Below are positions 55,444-62,033 of a DNA stretch of 64,000 bases, piece after piece (within the stretch, counting starts at the first letter, position 1; every line of letters starts with the position of its first letter). The stretch is from the NCBI GenBank assembly GCA_937907165.1, contig CALCUH010000214.1, positions 1 to 64,000 of the forward strand. The letters are read 5' to 3'. Both the position numbers and the translations under genes were made by a program. Origin of the DNA: an uncultured Bacteroidales bacterium. GTDB taxonomy: Bacteria > Bacteroidota > Bacteroidia > Bacteroidales > Paludibacteraceae. Under the pieces are notes generated by a model. It was given only the letters and a program-made list of their open reading frames with translations, was not told where the DNA came from and ran no database searches.

Positions 55444-55827
55444 CTATTTTGATTTTTTTGTAGGCTTTTTCGGTTTTGCAACAGTTTGTGTTTCTTCTTG
55501 ATCGGGTGTCGGGTAGAAGTTAGTCGCAATGAACATAACCCTATTATGTTTGACACCTTGTTCATCAACCCATTCTTCTGGTTTGAAAAAGCCTTCAACC
55601 GTTAATAGAGTGCCCTTGGTAAGAGTTTCGAAGGATTGTGCTTTTTCGTTTTTACGCCATGCTTCAACATTAAAGAATGCCGAGATGCGATTAGAGGTTT
55701 CACCTGCTGACTCTGTGCGAGAGATGATGAGAGAAAATCTTGCAACACTTGCGGTTGAGAAAGAGTGGATGTCTGCATCTTTTGCGATAAAACCTGACAC
55801 TGCGAAATTGTTTTCAATCTTTTTCAT
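55444..55827 (-). CDS. ssb: Single-stranded DNA-binding protein
   Basis: 127-aa SSB from the ATG at 55827 (MKKIENNFAVSGF); a start at 55854 adds nine hydrophobic residues and is unlikely. The OB fold is visible in NNFAVSGFIAKDADIHSF, VARFSLIIS, FFNVEAWRKNEKAQSF and LTKGTLLTVEGFFKPEEW. The C-terminus is basic (KPKKPTKKSK) in place of the acidic tip that recruits replication partners in chromosomal SSB, so partner binding may differ. Coats transferred single strands. It lies alone on the minus strand between two intergenic regions bordered by a 21-bp inverted repeat. Confidence 0.88.
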   Translation of the reverse strand: MKKIENNFAVSGFIAKDADIHSFSTASVARFSLIISRTESAGETSNRISAFFNVEAWRKNEKAQSFETLTKGTLLTVEGFFKPEEWVDEQGVKHNRVMFIATNFYPTPDQEETQTVAKPKKPTKKSK

Positions 55828-55854
55828 ATTAAAAAAATTTAAGAAGTTAAACAT

Positions 55855-56516
55855 TAATTTTTACGATACAATTAAGAGAGTGACGGAGAAGGGTGACAAA
55901 GAGAATTGACAAAATACTCTTTTTAGAGACTTCGACCCTAAAAAGGAAGATTTTGGCATAGAGCCTATTTGTTCAAGATTTATCGACCCTAAAACGGCAT
56001 ACTATCTTTGTATTCGAAAAAATATGTGGCTTCGACCTAATTTTTGAAAAAGGGAAGAAAACAGCGGTAATAAGGTTTGTAAAAGATCCAGCATATCGTG
56101 TGGGTTTCAGCAAGTGGATTTTCGATTGATGTGACTATGCTGAGTCGAAAGTGAATCCCGCATTGAGGCTTTATGTGACTAAAGATGGCGTATGAAAAAG
56201 CGTTGAGAAACACCAAAGGCGCTCAAAGGTTGAAATGCTCAAAACAGAAGTGTTGAATCTGAACCTTATGTCATAATAGAGTCATGTTTGCGTCCTATTT
56301 TCCAATCAAGAAGATTATAATAAACGAGACAGAAAAATGCCGAAAAGCAAGATTATATGACTAAAAAGGGTGGCATCGGCGTCTTTGCGATTATGATGTT
56401 TGGTCGCCGCACATAAACAAGTGTAAATAATTGTAAATGAACGTAATAAACATATATTTTATTTGCTAAAATCAGTTTTTTTTTGTAAATTTATAGCATA
56501 AAAACATGATAGATAT
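55855..56516. other. Non-coding region upstream of dprA
   Basis: No gene visible. It has three loose copies of CTTCGACCCTAAAA (near 55931, 55985 with ATCGACCCTAAAA, and 56033 with CTTCGACCTAAT). A plus-strand -7 box TATCTTTG lies at 56003-56010, about 500 bases before dprA, so either dprA has a long leader or a separate RNA is made. Confidence 0.4.
56396..56416. repeat. Inverted repeat, right copy
   Basis: ATGTTTGGTCGCCGCACATAA-type sequence, inverted copy of 55349-55369, two differences. The repeats are about 1,030 bp apart. Confidence 0.55.
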
Positions 56517-57434
56517 ATGAGTTTGACGGTAAAAGAAATATTGACCCTGAGTTGCCTTAATGGGGTAGGGGCGAAAACGATATTTAAAGTCGCATCGCAA
56601 GCGGGGGAGAACCTTATCGGCAAGGTAAAGGAGTGCGGTTTAAAAGTGTCTGAAAATGGCTTAAAAGTGCCTTGTGACATGAATCATCTGGATGATGCGC
56701 AAAAGAAGGCAGAGATGATTATGAAGAATTGTGCTTCTTACGGTATAGGCATAATCTCTTATTATGACGATCAATATCCAGACAAGTTGAGAATGACCAT
56801 TGACCAAGACGGTAAGCAATGCCCACCAGCCTTGATATACTATAAAGGGGATGTTTCATTATTGAAGAAAAAGGCTCTTACTGTAATTGGAACACGAAAC
56901 CCGAATGATGATGGTAAAAAGGCAGCGAGATACCTGTCTAAATCGTTTAGTGAGGCAGGATTAGTTATAGTTTCCGGGTTAGCAATTGGGTGTGACAGTG
57001 AAGGACATAAGGGTGCGATTGATGCACACGCATCGACAATCGCTGTTATGGCTGGTGGACTTGACTCTATCTATCCGAAAGAGAACGAAGGATTGGCGCA
57101 AGAGATAATAGATAATGGTGGATTGCTGATATCAGAATATGCGCCATTAAATAAGGTGAATAAATTCACACTGGTTGATCGTGATCGTTTACAGGCGGCG
57201 TTGGCAGACGCAACACTTGTTATTCAAGCTGGTGTCAAAAGCGGAACCATGCACGCCGCAAAGACGACATTAAAAGCAAAAAAACCTTTGTTTGTAACAT
57301 ACTATAATAATGAAGCGACGAGGAATAATGAGGTATGTTCAGGTAATGAATATCTCATGACAATGGGTGCCAAATATCTCAAGGGTAATGATGATTTAAA
57401 AAAAATAGCTGATAACATTTTGAACCATGAGTAA
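56517..57434 (+). CDS. DprA/Smf-family protein
   Basis: 305 aa. An N-terminal helix-hairpin region (LTLSCLNGVGAKTIFKVA) is followed by the Rossmann fold of DprA/Smf: VIGTRNPNDDGKKAARYLSK, the core VIVSGLAIGCDSEGHKGAIDA, AVMAGGLDSIYPKEN and LLISEYAPL. Chromosomal DprA loads RecA on incoming single-stranded DNA; the fold belongs to the SLOG superfamily, other members of which handle nucleotides in conflict systems. No C-terminal winged helix is present. The 8-base overlap with the following phosphoribosyltransferase gene points to a shared function, so this is probably a specialised paralogue and not the host dprA. Confidence 0.85.
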   Translation: MSLTVKEILTLSCLNGVGAKTIFKVASQAGENLIGKVKECGLKVSENGLKVPCDMNHLDDAQKKAEMIMKNCASYGIGIISYYDDQYPDKLRMTIDQDGKQCPPALIYYKGDVSLLKKKALTVIGTRNPNDDGKKAARYLSKSFSEAGLVIVSGLAIGCDSEGHKGAIDAHASTIAVMAGGLDSIYPKENEGLAQEIIDNGGLLISEYAPLNKVNKFTLVDRDRLQAALADATLVIQAGVKSGTMHAAKTTLKAKKPLFVTYYNNEATRNNEVCSGNEYLMTMGAKYLKGNDDLKKIADNILNHE

Positions 57435-58224
57435 GATAATAGACTATATCAAAGATATCTTCAAAAGGGAGGAAAGCAAAGAGAGAACAGCCCGCAATTA
57501 CGAGATGATTGAGAACGATTCAAGTTTCGTGGTGAAAGAAGGATATTTGGATTACGAGAGGACCGATGAAGAAGAACTGAAAAGAAAAGTGACTTATTGG
57601 GAGACATTGCCAGATAGCCAAATAAAGTTGGCCTATCTGGTAGATTATCGATCAATGGGAACTAGATTCGCAACTCAAAAGGAATGGGAAGCCAGGCATA
57701 TGGTTTGGAATTATAAATATAGCAATTCAAAGGTAACACCGCAAAAGCATGAGGAGATATTGAACTTTGTTGTGCCTAAGTTTGAGAAACTATTGACTGA
57801 GACGTTTGGTGACGATTTGTCAAAACTGACCCTTCTTTGCATACCTGCCTCTACACCAGAGGCAGACCAGAAACGAAATGAGAGCTTTTCTCAAATGTTG
57901 TGTGAGAGGACCCATATGACCAACGCATATGGACATATTAAAATCGTTAAGGAGAAGACACCTGCAAAAAATGGAGGTCAACGTATGAATGCGGATATGG
58001 TCAAAGAATTGTATGAATATGATGTAGAATTCTTCAAAGGGAAAAATATAGTATTGTGTGATGATGTCGTCTCGACCGGGTCATCACTGATGCAATTTAA
58101 AAGCAAGCTGGAGAGTTATGGCGCAAATATTGTTTGTGCCATTGCTGTTGGACGGACCATAAAAGAATTCAAGAGTAAAAACATGGCAGAGATTAAGCAT
58201 GAGGTTCCACATTTAAGTCTATAA
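57427..58224 (+). CDS. Phosphoribosyltransferase-domain protein
   Basis: 265 aa. The PRPP-binding loop VLCDDVVSTGSSLMQF (about residues 211-226) defines a type I PRTase. The N-terminal half is helical and charged (SKIIDYIKDIFKREESKERT) and carries the YLVDYRSMGTRFATQKEW region of unknown role. The central LLCIPASTPEADQKRNESFSQML is typical of ComF-like PRTases near the loop. Translationally coupled to the DprA-family gene through an 8-base overlap. Substrate unknown. Confidence 0.8.
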   Translation: MSKIIDYIKDIFKREESKERTARNYEMIENDSSFVVKEGYLDYERTDEEELKRKVTYWETLPDSQIKLAYLVDYRSMGTRFATQKEWEARHMVWNYKYSNSKVTPQKHEEILNFVVPKFEKLLTETFGDDLSKLTLLCIPASTPEADQKRNESFSQMLCERTHMTNAYGHIKIVKEKTPAKNGGQRMNADMVKELYEYDVEFFKGKNIVLCDDVVSTGSSLMQFKSKLESYGANIVCAIAVGRTIKEFKSKNMAEIKHEVPHLSL

Positions 58225-58384
58225 GAGCCAATGTGCAAGGGAGTGTTGTCTGGACCGAAAGACGGTCGCTAAATGGTGGTAGATGTTATACAGTGAAAGT
58301 ATTCAAAAAGTTGGGTTTTTGAAGTCGGATTCATAAAAAATGATTAATATTCAATTAACTAATAAAATAATATTCTAATAAATT

Positions 58385-58615
58385 ATGGAAAAAGAGGATG
58401 AGGTCATGTATGACAGGTATTATTGCAATTGTATCGAAAACGGTGACGTGTGGAACATGCATTTCACCCCGTTTACTTTCGATGAGTGGGTGGAGGTCGG
58501 AAGACCTCTTGAAGGCGGTGTGCAAACATCGTACGGCAAACTTTGTCAGTTTGTCAAAAAAATGGTGACGGAGGAAAGGAAGAGAGGGGCGGTCTATAAG
58601 CTCACGTACGAATAG
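58385..58615 (+). CDS. Small hypothetical protein, 76 aa
   Basis: A compact soluble protein rich in aromatic and acidic residues (YDRYYCNCIENGDVWNMHFTPF, then FDEWVEVGRPLEGG) with a basic C-terminus. Preceded by a 160-base AT-rich spacer without other genes and followed within five bases by a strong terminator, which supports it as a real gene. Not recognised; similar short proteins are common on Bacteroidales plasmids. Confidence 0.55.
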   Translation: MEKEDEVMYDRYYCNCIENGDVWNMHFTPFTFDEWVEVGRPLEGGVQTSYGKLCQFVKKMVTEERKRGAVYKLTYE

Positions 58616-58621
58616 ATAGGA

Positions 58622-58660
58622 GACAGGCATCAAAGCATTTGCTTTGATGCTTGTCCTTTT
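58622..58660. terminator. Strong terminator
   Basis: Perfect 10-bp stem GCATCAAAGC (58627-58636) / GCTTTGATGC (58641-58650) with a 4-base loop, extended by GACA/TGTC, followed by CTTTTCTTTTT. Serves the 76-aa gene and perhaps the convergent minus-strand operon. Confidence 0.85.
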
Positions 58661-58749
58661 CTTTTTGATGTGTTTGTATATCCGTTTTGGATTTACAAAA
58701 CGATTGGAAATATAAAATATGCCTGGCAATGTTTTTTGAAGTGCGGTAT

Positions 58750-59124
58750 TCACCTCTCGAACTTCTCCGTGTTCTCATAGCATGAACTGCAATAGGGGCG
58801 AATCCACGCTTGGGTGTACTTTGTGGCGGTCTTGCCGCACATGCAGCAAGTCTTATAGGTGTCTTCGGCCCATTCATCCATGATCTTGATGATCGTGTCA
58901 TCGAGAAAACTTGCGCTGAAAGCTCCGTGACCGAATTTCTCTTTGAGGTTCGTGAGTTTGAAACCGTCGATTTCGGACTCCTTCAGGTGGTTGTCTAACC
59001 TGCGAAGCATGGTGATGGTGCTTATCAGCCATCCTTGTGGTATCTCCGCCAGGTAATAATCCGGTGCGAAGGGGTACTTCTTCGAGAGTTCCCCTGCTAT
59101 TTCTTCGCTTATGTATTCTATCAT
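58750..59124 (-). CDS. Zinc-ribbon hypothetical protein
   Basis: 124 aa. The C-terminal 35 residues hold a zinc ribbon: CCMCGKTATKYTQAWIRPYCSSCYE (CxxC...CxxC). The N-terminal part has a helix-strand mix with GWLISTITMLRRLDNHL. Function not known; proteins of this design occur on plasmids and phages and may bind nucleic acid. It starts ten bases after the 61-aa gene and appears to be the last gene of the ArdC operon. Confidence 0.6.
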   Translation of the reverse strand: MIEYISEEIAGELSKKYPFAPDYYLAEIPQGWLISTITMLRRLDNHLKESEIDGFKLTNLKEKFGHGAFSASFLDDTIIKIMDEWAEDTYKTCCMCGKTATKYTQAWIRPYCSSCYENTEKFER

Positions 59125-59134
59125 GTCAATCTGT

Positions 59135-59320
59135 TTAAATTAGAGTTTCCTCATTCGGTTTTAATTCTTTGACAACGGTTGGCACCTGAATGGCGTTGAT
59201 GAACGCTTCTATCGTGCCAAGCACGTCATCCTCGATTCTTTTCTTCTCTTTATATTGTGCTTTCGCCTTGGCTTTCCACTTGGTGAAATCGTCCAACACC
59301 TGGTCGTTCGATATTATCAT
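59135..59320 (-). CDS. Small hypothetical protein, 61 aa
   Basis: Lys-rich helix (KWKAKAKAQYKEKKRIEDDV) followed by a short hydrophobic end. No recognised domain. It is placed tightly before the zinc-ribbon gene and 73 bases after ardC, on the same strand, which supports it as part of the operon. Confidence 0.5.
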   Translation of the reverse strand: MIISNDQVLDDFTKWKAKAKAQYKEKKRIEDDVLGTIEAFINAIQVPTVVKELKPNEETLI

Positions 59321-59393
59321 TCCAACATGTGCTTGGCTTTTTCACTTTTTTCATCATTGTTTTATAAATAGACATATAATAGGGTCAATGAGT

Positions 59394-60488
59394 CTATATG
59401 TGCATATATTTTTTTCTTGGTATTGCTTGACGTACCTTAGTGTCATTAGCTTCTGTCCTGTTCTCTTCTTCTTTCTTATTGATAGCCTCTTGGTTTTTAA
59501 GTTCTTCACTCATTTTCATATCGAACTTGGCAACCTCATTGATGATCATGCGGTTTGCTTTATTGACATCTTCGAGAATGGTCATCAAAAAATCGGGAGA
59601 TTGTTTGATCTTGCCAAGCCACCCCTTCAGATAAGCTGCGTTTTCTTCTCTGATAGATGTTGTGATGCCGATTGATTGACACACCATGGCTGAGGTTAAT
59701 TCAGCGACAAGTTCTTCTTGTGCGTAGTCATCGTCGCCAAACGTTTTGCCGTGTTTGCGGTTCAGTCTTGCCTCAGTGCCTGTACTATGTGTCATTTCAT
59801 GTAATAGAGTTGCGTAGAAGGCTTCTCCTGAATCGAATTGACCTTTTAATGGTACAACAATCTCATCGGTTGATGGTCGGTAAAAGGCGTTGTTAGATTC
59901 CTGAACATTGACTTTACAGAGCCAACCATTCTGATTTAACATATCATCGAGGGCAGGGTGGGAGTATAGACCGTTAGCGTCCTTTACTTCTTGCACTTTG
60001 AATTTGTCTTCGAATTGTTTATATAATTCTGGATTGACTTCCTGTAGGTTGGTTTGGTCGATGTTGAAGACATTATGGTAAACCAAGAATGGTCTGAAGA
60101 TATAGTTGTCCTTTTCTGAAGTTGTAAGTTTCTGATATTCTTGCAAGGTTATCTTTTCTCTCGTCTCTTTATGTCTGATAGTGAAGTCCCAATATATGAC
60201 AGGGAAACACTTTTGACCTTTCAGAATGCTGACGTTCTGCTTTTGGGCTTGGTTGAAAGTCATGAAAACAGGAGTCTTAAATTGCTTCATTTCGGTAAGT
60301 AGATAGAGCATGAAGGAATTCATGCCGTTATACATTCTACCTGTGATGCTTTGCGGATAGCCGACACCTTTAGTATTGAACCATGGTTGGGTCCAGTCTT
60401 GAGTTAGCATCTCAATCTTTTGGATCATTAATTTGGCGAATTCTTCGGCGAACTTCTCCTCCGCTTTGCTTTTGCTGGCGTTAATCAT
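59394..60488 (-). CDS. ardC: ArdC-type antirestriction protein
   Basis: 364 aa. The N-terminal ssDNA-binding domain has the conserved TQPWFNTKGVGYPQSITGRMYNGMNSFML; the C-terminal zincin-like metalloprotease domain has HEMTH (230-234) and, further on, YAQEELVAELTSA with the third metal ligand. ArdC proteins protect incoming DNA from type I and II restriction in the new host, a sensible partner for a conjugative element. The C-terminal 60 residues are charged and probably disordered. It follows a 70-aa gene with a 13-base gap. Confidence 0.88.
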   Translation of the reverse strand: MINASKSKAEEKFAEEFAKLMIQKIEMLTQDWTQPWFNTKGVGYPQSITGRMYNGMNSFMLYLLTEMKQFKTPVFMTFNQAQKQNVSILKGQKCFPVIYWDFTIRHKETREKITLQEYQKLTTSEKDNYIFRPFLVYHNVFNIDQTNLQEVNPELYKQFEDKFKVQEVKDANGLYSHPALDDMLNQNGWLCKVNVQESNNAFYRPSTDEIVVPLKGQFDSGEAFYATLLHEMTHSTGTEARLNRKHGKTFGDDDYAQEELVAELTSAMVCQSIGITTSIREENAAYLKGWLGKIKQSPDFLMTILEDVNKANRMIINEVAKFDMKMSEELKNQEAINKKEEENRTEANDTKVRQAIPRKKYMHI

Positions 60489-60501
60489 GTCAGTTGATGA
60501 T

Positions 60502-60714
60502 TTAAAGGTTATCGATGTAGTCTAAGAATTTTGAAGCTGACTCTTGGTTCATATCAAGCTTGTTGTCGAAGAGGTAATCTTTGAACTGTTCGAAAAGATC
60601 TTCCTGCCTTTTGATGAATTCGACCAAGTTTATTTTTTTCTCCTGGCACAATTGAACAAGTTCCGCATATACCGAACTATATTCTTCATAAGATTTAAAA
60701 TCGGCTAGTTTCAT
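60502..60714 (-). CDS. Small hypothetical protein, 70 aa
   Basis: Acidic helical protein (KSYEEYSSVYAELVQLCQEKK...RQEDLFEQFKDYLFD). Starts inside the end of the TOPRIM gene (four-base ATGA overlap), which shows translational coupling and makes it a real gene. Not recognised. Between the DUF3991 and ardC genes. Confidence 0.55.
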   Translation of the reverse strand: MKLADFKSYEEYSSVYAELVQLCQEKKINLVEFIKRQEDLFEQFKDYLFDNKLDMNQESASKFLDYIDNL

Positions 60715-62033
60715 AATGTTAGTTTTTTAGAAGGGTTAGTAGAAATATATTTATCTTGATGCCACTCTTTATGCTGGGCAAATTCTTCGTGTGTGATGAA
60801 TCTTCTAATGTCGCGATTAATCTCTTTAATGCGCATTAAATCGTCATTCCAATCGTTCATTACCGCTTTCTCTAATTTCGTGTGAGGCAAAATGCCGCTA
60901 TTGAGTATGGCGGTGCATAAATCCCTTTCTGGGGTCATGTCATTTTGTGGGTATGATATAGAGAGATAGCAATCGTCTCCATTTGTGATGGAACGGCATA
61001 AAATGTTGTCGTTTTTGATGGAGTCGAGAAACTTGTTTCGGAAGCCTTCGAAACCATTGTACGAACCTTTATGTATGGTAAAGCCTTTGTTGGTTAGGTT
61101 ACTGCTATTTGCTTCAATAATCAGACCCTTTTTGCTTAGTTGGGATTTGATGAACGAGATATCATATGATGTACCAGCGCAGTCGTTGTCGGCACCAAGC
61201 ATGTATTCAAAGTTCTTAATGTCGACCTTGTTGATGTTGTTGCGTATGATTGTGTTGATTGTATCGATTTGTGCTTTGCATAGTGTACCACCATGAGCGA
61301 AATATAGTGTATTGTCATCAGGCATCATTTGATGATGGGCGATGGCATCAAGTGGGGACTCAGTTATCAAAACTCTTTTGATTCGTTTGGGCAGATTTGA
61401 GCGCCATACGCCGGCGCTACGTTCCGATCCTGCGACGAATAATTTCACACCTTTGTTTCGATGTTCCAAGCCGATCATCTTGTCTTCGCTATCATATATC
61501 GGTAAGGCGATGTCATATTTGTCCATGAAGTTGCCGATGCGACCTTCAAATAATGGGTCGTTCAAGACTTTATCGCTGAAACCCCTACTTGTAAGGAATT
61601 GCGTGTTTCGAAGAGGGTAGATAAGGGGACGGAAATCTTGAACCGGTTCAGCCCTATGTTTTTGAAACTCGGCGATTTCATTTAGTCTTTTCTCTCGTGT
61701 CTCATAAGGAATTTTCAAATAGTCATGTAAAGTTGACATGACGCATTTACCAATTTCTGAAGAGACTGAATATGATGTGTTATTAGGTATGATGCCCATC
61801 TCTAACCTGTTCTTGACGAATGAATATAGAGAACCTTTGTCGGCATCATTATGGACACTGAAGTAACGTTGCCTATATGTGTCGTTGGGGTTGAAAACAC
61901 ATATCTTATCGCCATTAGCCTCATTCTTCAAGATAGGGACGCGAGTACCGCCAGACTTTTGTATCTCATAGCCGTAATGTTGAGCTAACTCGATAATGGA
62001 AACGTTTCTCATTATATCGTCTAATGTCATCAT
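60711..62033 (-). CDS. DUF3991/TOPRIM-domain protein (primase-like)
   Basis: 440 aa. The N-terminal DUF3991-type zinc-less primase start (ILKNEANGDKICVFNPNDTYRQRYFS, DKGSLYSFVKNRL) is followed by the TOPRIM domain: VLITESPLDAIAHHQM with the catalytic Glu, and the acidic YMLGADNDCAGTSYD. Such proteins are common in mobile elements, where they prime or process transferred strands. It overlaps the upstream kinase-RadC gene by four bases and the downstream 70-aa gene likewise, so the three are coupled. Confidence 0.8.
   Translation of the reverse strand: MMTLDDIMRNVSIIELAQHYGYEIQKSGGTRVPILKNEANGDKICVFNPNDTYRQRYFSVHNDADKGSLYSFVKNRLEMGIIPNNTSYSVSSEIGKCVMSTLHDYLKIPYETREKRLNEIAEFQKHRAEPVQDFRPLIYPLRNTQFLTSRGFSDKVLNDPLFEGRIGNFMDKYDIALPIYDSEDKMIGLEHRNKGVKLFVAGSERSAGVWRSNLPKRIKRVLITESPLDAIAHHQMMPDDNTLYFAHGGTLCKAQIDTINTIIRNNINKVDIKNFEYMLGADNDCAGTSYDISFIKSQLSKKGLIIEANSSNLTNKGFTIHKGSYNGFEGFRNKFLDSIKNDNILCRSITNGDDCYLSISYPQNDMTPERDLCTAILNSGILPHTKLEKAVMNDWNDDLMRIKEINRDIRRFITHEEFAQHKEWHQDKYISTNPSKKLTL

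Noticed and set aside
55263..55463. 66-codon frame after the giant gene
   Set aside because: It runs through the hairpin cluster and has a low-information product; more likely non-coding.
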